Of a stretch of 64,000 bases of DNA, positions 55,357-64,000 are shown piece by piece; the stretch's first letter is position 1; each line of letters starts with the position of its first letter. Source of the stretch: Demequina soli. GTDB lineage: Bacteria; Actinomycetota; Actinomycetes; Actinomycetales; Demequinaceae. The stretch is from NCBI RefSeq assembly GCF_000971195.1, contig NZ_BBLZ01000001.1, forward strand, positions 1-64,000. Direction: 5' to 3'. The notes below the pieces were generated by a model, which was given only the letters and a program-made list of their open reading frames with translations, had not been told where the DNA came from and did not search any database. Made by a program: the position numbers and the translations under genes.

Positions 55357-56430
55357 CTAGACCGGGTCGCCGCGCAGCACGATGTGCCGGGGCTCGGCGA
55401 GCGCCCGGATGTCCTCGCGCGGATCGCTCGCGTAGACGACGAGATCCGCGGAGGCGCCCTCCTCGAGGCCCGGGACGCCGAGGAAGTCGCGCGCGCGCCA
55501 CGACGCCGACGCGACCACGTCCGCGGCGGGGATGCCGGCGGCGACCATGAGCGCGGCCTCGGCCGGCAGCGCGCCGTGGCCGATGGTGCCGCCCGCGTCG
55601 GTGCCGACCAGCAGGGGCACGCCGGCCTCGTGGAGGGCGCGGGCGTGCGCGAGACGCCGCTCGTGCATCGGCCGCATGCGCGCCGCATACGCCGGGAACC
55701 GCGCCTCGCCCTGATCCGCGTACGCCTCGAAGCGGGCGACCTGGAGCAGCGTCGGCACCACGGGGATGCCGCGGCGCGCGGCCTCGGCCATGTGGTCGGC
55801 CGTCATGCCGGTGCCGTGCTCGATGCAGTCGATGCCGCCGTCGAGCAGCGCGTCGAGCGTCTCGGTGGCGAAGGTGTGCGCGGTGACGCGGGCGCCCGCC
55901 TCGTGCGCCGCGGCGATGCCCTCGGCGAGCACGTCGGCGGGCCACAGCGGGGTGAGGTCGCCCACCTCACGATCGATCCAGTCGGCGATGATCTTGACCC
56001 AGCCGTCGCCCTTGCGCGCCTCCTCGGCCATGACGGCGGGCAGGTCGGCCACCTCGATCTCGCGGGCGTAGTGGCGCAGGTAGCGCTTGGGCCGCGCGAT
56101 GAAGCGCCCCGCGCGGACGATGCGCGGGGCCGTGAGCACGTGGTCGAGGAACCGCGTGTCGGAGGGCGAGCCCGCGTCGCGGATCAGCAGCGTGCCGGCG
56201 TCCCGGTCGACGAGCGCCTGCTTGAGCGCGAGGTCCTCGTCGACCGCTCCCCCGCTGTCGAGACCGACGTGGCAGTGCACGTCGACCAGCCCGGGTACCA
56301 CCCAGCCGTCGAACGTGTGCCGCGCGGCCTCCGCGGGCGCGTCGAAGGTGACGCGGCCGTCCACCACCCAGGCCTCGTCCCGCACGTCGTCGTCGCCGAC
56401 GACCACGGGGCCCGAGAGGTGGATCGCCAC
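55357..56430 (-). CDS. Metal-dependent amidohydrolase (imidazolonepropionase-like)
   Basis: 357 aa. TIM-barrel amidohydrolase: metal His pair in VDVHCHVGLD (His 52 and 54), Lys in GWVKIIADW, His in VTAHTFATE, His in CIEHGTGM and Asp in VGTDAGG. Substrate is not predictable. It ends only a few bases before the flavin-cluster operator and starts 1 base after ffh, so it belongs to the ffh transcript. Confidence 0.88.
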   Translation of the reverse strand: MAIHLSGPVVVGDDDVRDEAWVVDGRVTFDAPAEAARHTFDGWVVPGLVDVHCHVGLDSGGAVDEDLALKQALVDRDAGTLLIRDAGSPSDTRFLDHVLTAPRIVRAGRFIARPKRYLRHYAREIEVADLPAVMAEEARKGDGWVKIIADWIDREVGDLTPLWPADVLAEGIAAAHEAGARVTAHTFATETLDALLDGGIDCIEHGTGMTADHMAEAARRGIPVVPTLLQVARFEAYADQGEARFPAYAARMRPMHERRLAHARALHEAGVPLLVGTDAGGTIGHGALPAEAALMVAAGIPAADVVASASWRARDFLGVPGLEEGASADLVVYASDPREDIRALAEPRHIVLRGDPV

Positions 56431-56431
56431 G

Positions 56432-58033
56432 TCAGCGACCGAGGTACTTGGACAGGTCCGCGTTCAGCGCATCACGGTCGACGTCCTGGCCGCCCTGCTG
56501 CCCCAGCCCGAAGGCCGAGCCGGACGGGGCGGGCGCCGCCGCGGGGCGGTTGCGCGCATCGGCCTCCTGCTGGGCGCGCTTGGCCGGGTTGCCCGACTTG
56601 CCCTTCACCTTGCGCTGCGGCGCCTGCTTGCCCTTGGACTTCTTGCCGCCCGGCAGCCCGCCGAACGCGCCCGGGGCGCCGCCGCCCATGCCCGGCATCT
56701 GCGGCATGCCGCCGCCGCGGGACATGGCCCGCATCATCTGCTGCGCCTGCTCGAAGCGCTTGATGAGCGAGTTGATCTGGGCGACCTCGGTGCCGGAGCC
56801 GGCCGCGATGCGCGAACGGCGCGAGCCGTTGAGGATCTTGGGGTTGTCGCGCTCGGCGGGCGTCATCGACTGGATGATCGCCTCGGTGCGCACGAGCTCG
56901 CGCTCGTCGAAGTTCTCGATCTGGTCCCGGATCTGACCCATGCCCGGGAGCATGGTCAGCATCTTCTTCATCGAGCCCATGTTCTTGAGCTGCTGCATCT
57001 GGCTGAGGAAGTCCGCGAGCGTGAAGTCCTCGCCCTTGGTGACCTTCTCCGCCATCCGCTCGGCCTCGGCCTTGTCGAACGTGCGCTCGGCCTGCTCGAT
57101 CAGCGTGAGGATGTCGCCCATGTCGAGGATGCGCGACGCCATGCGGTCCGGGTGGAACACCTCGAAGTCGTCGAGCTTCTCGCCGGTGGACGCGAACATG
57201 ATCGGGCGGCCGGTGACCTCCGCCACGGACAGCGCGGCGCCGCCGCGCGCGTCGCCGTCGAGCTTGGTGAGCACCACACCCGTGAAGTCGACGCCCTCCT
57301 TGAAGGCGGTCGCCGTGTTGACGGCGTCCTGGCCGATCATCGCGTCGATGACGAACAGGACCTCGTCGGGATCGAGCGCGGCGCGGATGTCCGCGGCCTG
57401 GCGCATGAGCTCGGCGTCGATGCCGAGGCGGCCGGCGGTGTCGACGATCACGACGGAGTGCTGGCGGTGCTCGGCCTCGCGCATGCCGCCCTGGGCGACG
57501 GCGACGGGGTTGCCGCGCGGCGTCTCGTCCTCACGGGTGACGCCGGGCTCCGGGGCGTACACGGGCACTCCCGCACGCTCGCCGACCACCTGGAGCTGGG
57601 TGACCGCGTTGGGTCGCTGGAGGTCCGCCGCGACGAGCAGCGGGGTCTGGCCCTGCTGCTTGAGGTGGTGCGCGAGCTTGCCCGCGAGCGTGGTCTTGCC
57701 CGCGCCCTGGAGGCCCGCGAGCATGATCACGGTGGGGCCGGTCTTCGCGAGGCGCAGCTGACGGGCCTCGCCGCCGAGGATCGCGACGAGCTCCTCGTTG
57801 ACGATCTTGACGACCTGCTGGCCGGGGTTGAGCGCGCCCGAGACCTCGGCGCCGAGCGCACGCTCGCGGATGTTCGAGGTGAAGGTGCGGACCACCGGGA
57901 CGGCGACGTCCGCATCGAGCAGGGCCCGGCGGATCTCGCGGATGGTGCCGTCGATGTCCGCCTCGGTGAGGCGGCCCTTGCCCCGCAGGCTGCGGAACGT
58001 CTCTGTCAGGCGATCGGAGAGGTTGGCGAACAC
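56432..58033 (-). CDS. ffh: Signal recognition particle protein Ffh
   Basis: 533 aa. N domain (1-90), G domain with GLQGAGKTTLAGKL (about 106-119), DTAGRLGID and TKLDGDARGG, then the Met-rich M domain (about 320-450) binding 4.5S RNA and signal peptides. The tail is Gly/Lys/Ala-rich. GTG start with AAGGG upstream. The 4.5S RNA gene was not seen in the window. Confidence 0.98.
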   Translation of the reverse strand: MFANLSDRLTETFRSLRGKGRLTEADIDGTIREIRRALLDADVAVPVVRTFTSNIRERALGAEVSGALNPGQQVVKIVNEELVAILGGEARQLRLAKTGPTVIMLAGLQGAGKTTLAGKLAHHLKQQGQTPLLVAADLQRPNAVTQLQVVGERAGVPVYAPEPGVTREDETPRGNPVAVAQGGMREAEHRQHSVVIVDTAGRLGIDAELMRQAADIRAALDPDEVLFVIDAMIGQDAVNTATAFKEGVDFTGVVLTKLDGDARGGAALSVAEVTGRPIMFASTGEKLDDFEVFHPDRMASRILDMGDILTLIEQAERTFDKAEAERMAEKVTKGEDFTLADFLSQMQQLKNMGSMKKMLTMLPGMGQIRDQIENFDERELVRTEAIIQSMTPAERDNPKILNGSRRSRIAAGSGTEVAQINSLIKRFEQAQQMMRAMSRGGGMPQMPGMGGGAPGAFGGLPGGKKSKGKQAPQRKVKGKSGNPAKRAQQEADARNRPAAAPAPSGSAFGLGQQGGQDVDRDALNADLSKYLGR

Positions 58034-58062
58034 ACTTATCCCTTCACAACGTGCCCACCAGA

Positions 58063-59841
58063 CTACCGTGACGCGGGAGGCTCGCCGGAGGCCAGCGCCT
58101 GCCGCGCGCGCTCGGTGAGCGCGTCGACCAGCTGGGCGCGCCACGCGGTCCAGACCTTCGGGCCGGCGGCCTTCGAGTCGGCCTCCGTGAGCGCGCGCAG
58201 CACGTCGAGCAGCTCGCCGCGATGCTCGACCGCGTCCAGCAGCGCCGCGACCGTCGCCGGGTCGTCGGGGTCGCGCGTGGTCGCCAGGATCGACAGCGTG
58301 AGGTGCTCGCGCACGAGCAGCTCGACGTCGTGCGCCGTCTCGTCGGACAGGCCCATCCGGGCCGCGATCGGGGGGATGAGCGCCGCGCCGTCCGTGGAAT
58401 GGTCCGTCGCTCCGGCGCGCTTGCCGATGTCGTGCACCAGCGAGGCGAACAGCAGCAGGTCCGAGCGGTGGACGCCGCGGCGATGCTTCGCGGCGATCGT
58501 CACGGTCTCGAGCATGTGGCGGTCCACCGTGTACACGTGGATCGGGCTGCGCTGCGGACGGTTGCGCACGCCCGCCCACTCGGGGATCCAGCGCACTGCG
58601 AAGCCGTGCAGGTCGAGCGCCTCCCAGACCGGCACGAGGTGCGCGCTCGAACGCAGCAGGTCGCGCAGGTAGGTGCGCGCCTCCGGCGGCCACGGCTCGG
58701 GCAGGTCGGGCGAGCGCTGCAGCGAGTCGAGCAGCGTCGGGGTGAACGTCAGCCCGGTGCCGGCGGCGGTCGCGGCGGCGCGCAGCGGCAGCAGCGCGTC
58801 CGACTCGGGCGCGTACCCCGGCGCGAGCGCGAGCTCGCCGTCGACGTCGATGAGCCCCTGGGCCACGGGGACGTGACGCGGGGCGGCCGCGCGGCGGCGC
58901 GCGAGGAAGGCGCGCGAGCCCACGCCCGAACGCTCGAGGGCGCGCCGCGCCCCGCGCTCCGTGGTGTCGAGCGCGAACGCGATGGTGCGTCCCGCCTCCG
59001 CGATCGCGGCGAGCAGGTCGTCGGGGTCGTGGTGGCCGAGGCGGGCCGCGACCTCCGGGGCGACGTGGCGGCCGAGCACGTGGACGCCGCGACCGGTCTC
59101 GAGCTGGAGCGCGTCGCGCACGTCCATGAGCAGGTCGCCGGCCGCGTCGACCCTCCCGTGCGGGCGGTCGGTGAGCCACGTGGCGGACAGCGCGGTGAGG
59201 CTGACGTAGTCGCGCAGCCCTCCCCTGGCCTCCTTGAGGTGCGGCTCGATGAGGTAGGCGAGCTCGCCGTGGCGCTCCGCGCGGGCGCGTGACGCGGCCA
59301 GCAGGTCGGGCAGGCGCTTGCGCGCGGCCGCCCGCCAGTCCTGGTAGATGTGGGTGCGCGCCTGCAGCAGCAGCTGCTCGTCGCCCGCGATGAGGTGGAG
59401 GTCGAGCAGGCCGGCGGCCGCCGCCAGGTCCTTCGAGGCGACCTGGCGGCACTCGGTGAGGGTGCGCGTCGAGTAGTCGAGCTCGAGGCCCGCGTCCCAG
59501 ATGGGGTACCAGAGGCGCTGCGCGAGCTCCGCGACGGCCTCCTTCGAGTGCGTCGAGCCGTCGTGGAGGATCACGAGGTCGAGGTCGGACGCCGGCCCCG
59601 CGTCGCCGCGGCCCACGGACCCGACGGCGCCGAACGCGACGCCCTCGATCATGCCGTGGCTGTGGTCGTCCCAGTGCTCCTTGAGGTGCGCGAACACCAG
59701 GTCCGCCATCGCCTGGCGGCGCTCACGGCCGGTCAGCCCGCTCGTCGCGAGCTGCTCGGCCTGCTCCCTCCTCAGACGCTTGAGGTCCCGCACCCCACGG
59801 GGGTGCGGGACCTCAGCGCGGGAGCCGTCGCGGCTCTCCAT
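58063..59841 (-). CDS. glnD: PII uridylyltransferase, shortened form without ACT domains
   Basis: 592 aa. Nucleotidyltransferase domain with [19 protein letters not shown] (about 73-91), central linker, and HD hydrolase domain with [10 protein letters not shown] (near 455-465). It stops about 60-70 residues after the HD domain. Full GlnD proteins are usually about 750-900 aa and end with two ACT domains that sense glutamine; both appear missing here. It follows glnB by 20 bases. A perfect 16-bp inverted repeat lies in codons about 9-20. If initiation is later than the chosen ATG, that hairpin would be non-coding. Confidence 0.88.
   Translation of the reverse strand: MESRDGSRAEVPHPRGVRDLKRLRREQAEQLATSGLTGRERRQAMADLVFAHLKEHWDDHSHGMIEGVAFGAVGSVGRGDAGPASDLDLVILHDGSTHSKEAVAELAQRLWYPIWDAGLELDYSTRTLTECRQVASKDLAAAAGLLDLHLIAGDEQLLLQARTHIYQDWRAAARKRLPDLLAASRARAERHGELAYLIEPHLKEARGGLRDYVSLTALSATWLTDRPHGRVDAAGDLLMDVRDALQLETGRGVHVLGRHVAPEVAARLGHHDPDDLLAAIAEAGRTIAFALDTTERGARRALERSGVGSRAFLARRRAAAPRHVPVAQGLIDVDGELALAPGYAPESDALLPLRAAATAAGTGLTFTPTLLDSLQRSPDLPEPWPPEARTYLRDLLRSSAHLVPVWEALDLHGFAVRWIPEWAGVRNRPQRSPIHVYTVDRHMLETVTIAAKHRRGVHRSDLLLFASLVHDIGKRAGATDHSTDGAALIPPIAARMGLSDETAHDVELLVREHLTLSILATTRDPDDPATVAALLDAVEHRGELLDVLRALTEADSKAAGPKVWTAWRAQLVDALTERARQALASGEPPASR
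59781..59815 (-). terminator. Perfect 16-bp hairpin at the glnB/glnD junction
   Basis: TGAGGTCCCGCACCCC, loop ACG, exact complement. It starts 47 bases past the glnB stop codon, where a terminator of amtB-glnB would be, but lies inside the annotated N-terminus of glnD. It could reduce glnD expression relative to amtB-glnB. Confidence 0.6.
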
Positions 59842-59861
59842 ATGTCCGGCGGTCTCCCTGC

Positions 59862-61468
<1,607 letters not shown>

Positions 61469-61526
61469 TGTTTCTCTCCCTCCGCTGACCCCGTGGCCAG
61501 CGATGGAGCCAGACTTGCCGACAACT

Positions 61527-61564
61527 GTTTCCCCTGGACGACCCCCGTGTTTCGGGACGGTTAC
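61527..61564 (-). promoter_or_regulatory. GlnR box upstream of amtB
   Basis: Minus strand GTAAC-n6-GAAAC-n6-GTCGT-n6-GAAAC. Four half-sites with exact 6-base spacers match the actinobacterial GlnR consensus gTnAC-n6-GaAAC repeated twice; only the third half-site deviates. 59 bases before the amtB start. GlnR activates ammonium uptake genes under nitrogen limitation. Confidence 0.85.
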
Positions 61565-61663
61565 ATCAAAGGGGCTCAGGTAAAAGGTGCGTTGCGCAGG
61601 CGGGACAAAGGGAACGATGCGCGCGCCGGGCACGTACCGGCGGCCCCGGCGGCGATAACGCCG

Positions 61664-62845
61664 TCAGTCGCCGAGGAGCGAGTCGACGAAGCCCTCCGCG
61701 TCGAACGGCGCGAGGTCGTCGGCGCCCTCGCCGAGGCCGACGAACTTCACCGGGACGCCCAGCTCGCGCTGGACGGCGAGGACGATGCCGCCCTTGGCGG
61801 TGCCGTCGAGCTTCGTCAGCACGATGCCGGTGAGCGGCGCGACCTGGCCGAACACGCGGGCCTGCGTGAGCCCGTTCTGGCCGGTGGTCGCGTCGAGGAC
61901 GAGCAGCACCTCCGACGGCGGGGCGACCTTCGACACGACGCGCACGATCTTGCCCAGCTCGTCCATGAGGCCCTGCTTGTTCTGCAGGCGGCCCGCGGTG
62001 TCGACCAGCAGGATCTCGGCCTGGTCCGCGCGGGCGCGGTCGGCCGCCTCGAAGGCCACGGACGCGGGGTCGGCGCCGTCGACGTGCGAGCGCACCACCG
62101 GCACGCCCACGCGGGTGCCCCAGGTCTCGAGCTGGTCGGCGGCCGCGGCACGGAACGTGTCGGCGGCGCCGAGCACGACGGTGCGGCCCTCGGCGACGAG
62201 CACGCGCGCGAGCTTGCCGACGGTGGTGGTCTTGCCCACGCCGTTGACGCCGACGACGATCGCAGAGCGCAGCTCGCCGTCGCCCGCCTCGCCCAGCGCG
62301 AGGGAGCGGTCGAGCGACGGGTCGACCACGTCGAGCAGCGCCGCCTTCAGCAGCGCGCGGGGGTCGGCGTCGGGGTCGGCCTTGACGCGGTCCTTGAGGT
62401 CGTCGAGCAGCGCGTCGGTCGCGCCGGCGCCCACGTCCGCCATGAGGAGGGTCTCCTCGAGCTCGTCCCAGTCGTCGGCGGACAGCGAGCCGCGGCGGAA
62501 GATCGCCAGGAGGGACTGCCCGAAGCCCGTGCCGACGCGGCGGCGCAGGCGGCCGAAGCGGTGATCCACCGCCTCCGGCGTCTCGACGGCGGGCGCCTCC
62601 TCGACGGGGGCGGCCTCCTCGACCGGCGCCTCGACCGGCGCCTCGACGGCCTCCGCCACGGCCTCCTCGACGGTCGGCGCGGGGGCGACCGGCGCATCGT
62701 CCGCGCGCGGCGGCGCCTCCTTCGGCGGGGCCTGACGGCCCTTGCCGACGAGGGCGGCACCGACGCCGCCGAGCACCACGAGGCCCGCGACGATCGTCAC
62801 GAGCAGGTCGTTGTCACCAGGGATCCACGAGATGTCCACGGGCAC
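61664..62845 (-). CDS. ftsY: Signal recognition particle receptor FtsY
   Basis: 393 aa. N-terminal TM (about 12-33), an acidic Ala/Glu/Pro-rich A region (about 38-92), then the NG domain: VVGVNGVGKTTTVGKLA (about 197-213), DTFRAAAADQL, VDTAGRLQNK and TKLDGTAKGG. Docks SRP-ribosome complexes at the membrane. GTG start; a second GTG is two codons downstream. Confidence 0.97.
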   Translation of the reverse strand: MPVDISWIPGDNDLLVTIVAGLVVLGGVGAALVGKGRQAPPKEAPPRADDAPVAPAPTVEEAVAEAVEAPVEAPVEEAAPVEEAPAVETPEAVDHRFGRLRRRVGTGFGQSLLAIFRRGSLSADDWDELEETLLMADVGAGATDALLDDLKDRVKADPDADPRALLKAALLDVVDPSLDRSLALGEAGDGELRSAIVVGVNGVGKTTTVGKLARVLVAEGRTVVLGAADTFRAAAADQLETWGTRVGVPVVRSHVDGADPASVAFEAADRARADQAEILLVDTAGRLQNKQGLMDELGKIVRVVSKVAPPSEVLLVLDATTGQNGLTQARVFGQVAPLTGIVLTKLDGTAKGGIVLAVQRELGVPVKFVGLGEGADDLAPFDAEGFVDSLLGD

Positions 62846-62890
62846 AGTCTGTCAGGTGGCCGGGCGCCGCGGGGAGGCCCGGACCCTCGC

Positions 62891-63151
62891 TCAGGCGCGG
62901 TGGCGGGCGGTGTGCGGGGTGACGACGTGGAGGGCCGCGGTGTCGCGCGCGAGCTCGCCGACCACGTCGAGCGTGGGGGCGGGACGGTCGACCTCGTCGT
63001 ACAGGTGCTCGGTCACGGGCCTGCGCTCGTCGGCCCCGAGGATGAGGCGGACGACGCGGCGGCCCCGGCCCTCGGCCGCGAAGGCGGCGACGAAGACGAT
63101 GGCGGCGACGAGGCCGCCGACAAGGAGGGTCCCCTCCATCGCGCTGAACAT
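62891..63151 (-). CDS. Small single-TM membrane protein
   Basis: 86 aa, not recognised. One TM (about residues 8-25), then a basic stretch and a hydrophilic tail. GGAG lies 8 bases before the ATG, and codon use looks like its neighbours. Between ftsY and smc. Could be a real short gene of the unit; there is no family evidence. Confidence 0.55.
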   Translation of the reverse strand: MFSAMEGTLLVGGLVAAIVFVAAFAAEGRGRRVVRLILGADERRPVTEHLYDEVDRPAPTLDVVGELARDTAALHVVTPHTARHRA

Positions 63152-63284
63152 CAGGTGCTCTCCCGGCTCCCCGGCGCGGCGGCCGGACAAGTCATGACAA
63201 AGAGGGACAGGCGTCCCACGGGGAGAACGTGTCGGGGCGGCGGATGTTCCCGCCTCCGCGGCGAAGGGTGGTCTGCCAGGCGGG

Positions 63285-64000
63285 TCAGGCCGCGTCGTCG
63301 TCACGCAGGCGCTGGCTGATGACCGTGGTCACGCCGTCGCCGCGCATCGTCACGCCGTAGAGCGCGTCCGCGATCTCCATCGTGCGCTTCTGGTGCGTGA
63401 TGACGATGAGCTGGGAGTCCTCCTGCAGCTCCTTGAAGATCTCCAGGAGCCGGCCCAGGTTGACGTCGTCGAGGGCGGCCTCGACCTCGTCCATCACGTA
63501 GAACGGGCTGGGGCGCGCCTTGAAGATCGACACGAGCAGCGCGACCGCGGTGAGCGAGCGCTCGCCGCCGGACAGGAGCGACAGCCGCTTGACCTTCTTG
63601 CCCGCGGGGCGCGCCTCGACCTCGATGCCCGTGGTGAGCATGTGCTCGGGGTCGGTGAGCACGAGCCGGCCCTCGCCGCCCGGGAACAGGCGCGGGAACA
63701 CGCGGTCGAACTGCGCGGCCGTGTCCGCGAAGGCCTCCGCGAAGATCACCTCGACGCGCTCGTCGATCTCCTTGACGATCGTGAGGAGGTCCTCGCGCGA
63801 GCGCTTGATGTCGGCCAGCTGGTCGGTGAGGAACTTGTGGCGCTCCTCGAGCGCGGCGAACTCCTCGAGCGCGAGCGGGTTGACGCGGCCCAGCTGGTTC
63901 ATCGCGCGCTCCGCCTGGCGCAGGCGCTTCTCCTGCTGCTCGCGGACGAACGGGACCGCCTCGGGCGCGGCGTCCGGGTCGTCGTCCGCCCCCTCCCCCA
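63285..64000 (-). CDS. smc: Chromosome segregation protein SMC, C-terminal part
   Basis: The window ends inside the gene; about 238 C-terminal residues are visible. The frame stays open to base 64000 with coiled-coil sequence ([20 protein letters not shown]). The ABC signature [17 protein letters not shown], Walker [14 protein letters not shown] and switch TH in [10 protein letters not shown] form the C-terminal half of the head. Condenses and segregates chromosomes with ScpAB. smc-ftsY-ffh order is conserved. Confidence 0.97.
   Translation of the reverse strand, partial: GEGADDDPDAAPEAVPFVREQQEKRLRQAERAMNQLGRVNPLALEEFAALEERHKFLTDQLADIKRSREDLLTIVKEIDERVEVIFAEAFADTAAQFDRVFPRLFPGGEGRLVLTDPEHMLTTGIEVEARPAGKKVKRLSLLSGGERSLTAVALLVSIFKARPSPFYVMDEVEAALDDVNLGRLLEIFKELQEDSQLIVITHQKRTMEIADALYGVTMRGDGVTTVISQRLRDDDAA

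Overview
The window is a very GC-rich (roughly 70% or more by eye) actinobacterial chromosome segment. Gene content and order fit the order Micrococcales, perhaps the Demequinaceae/Cellulomonadaceae side. That placement is an inference from gene order and protein style, not from a marker search. Almost all genes lie on the minus strand and overlap in ATGA, GTGA or TGATG fashion. No tRNA, rRNA, insertion sequence, prophage or CRISPR array was seen. Many genes start with GTG, and one (pyrH) probably starts with TTG.

Most of the window is the conserved translation, envelope and secretion backbone. Read along the minus strand from the right end it runs: smc (partial), ftsY, amtB-glnB-glnD, ffh; rpsP-khpA; rimM-trmD; rplS-lepB-rnhB-DUF2469; yraN-comM-dprA; xerC; a FliA/WhiG-type sigma factor; rpsB-tsf-pyrH-frr-cdsA-rlmN-DivIVA-dxr-rseP-ispG-GNAT; proS; rimP-nusA-ylxR-infB-rbfA-truB-ribF; rpsO; pnp; an M16 peptidase; dapB. 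Accessory blocks interrupt this backbone: (i) 1398-7643, a five-gene YknXYZ/MacAB-like ABC export operon with two adaptor proteins and a lipoprotein; (ii) 38765-44718, three paralogous 14-TM MFS (DHA2) exporters with a TetR regulator, and one near-identical promoter/operator in front of MFS1, MFS2 and tetR; (iii) 48412-49266, two tandem small membrane proteins on the plus strand; (iv) 50218-55299, an extracytoplasmic flavin electron-transfer cluster of three FMN-binding proteins, two ferric-reductase-like flavocytochromes and the flavin transferase ApbE; (v) 55357-56430, a metal-dependent amidohydrolase.

The strongest unexplained signal is a 10-mer, GGACGATGCG. I counted 31 exact copies (18 on one strand, 13 on the other), where well under one would be expected from base composition. 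Eleven copies are intergenic, although intergenic DNA is a small part of the window. The twenty coding copies occur in several reading frames and force otherwise disfavoured codons (GAT, GCA, CAT, CGT). One inverted pair forms a hairpin between two genes. Density, lack of strand bias and hairpin pairing resemble the DNA uptake sequences of Neisseria and Pasteurellaceae. The window also carries dprA and comM. A DNA-uptake-sequence-like signal in an actinobacterium is my leading hypothesis; a repair, methylation or regulator site is the main alternative.

Regulatory sites that can be read directly include a four-half-site GlnR box before amtB, three copies of a TetR-type palindrome placed between -35 and -10 elements, an 18-bp direct-repeat site shared by the ABC-export operon and the flavin cluster, and arrays of GTGAC half-sites at 9-bp spacing before the M16 peptidase and xerC.
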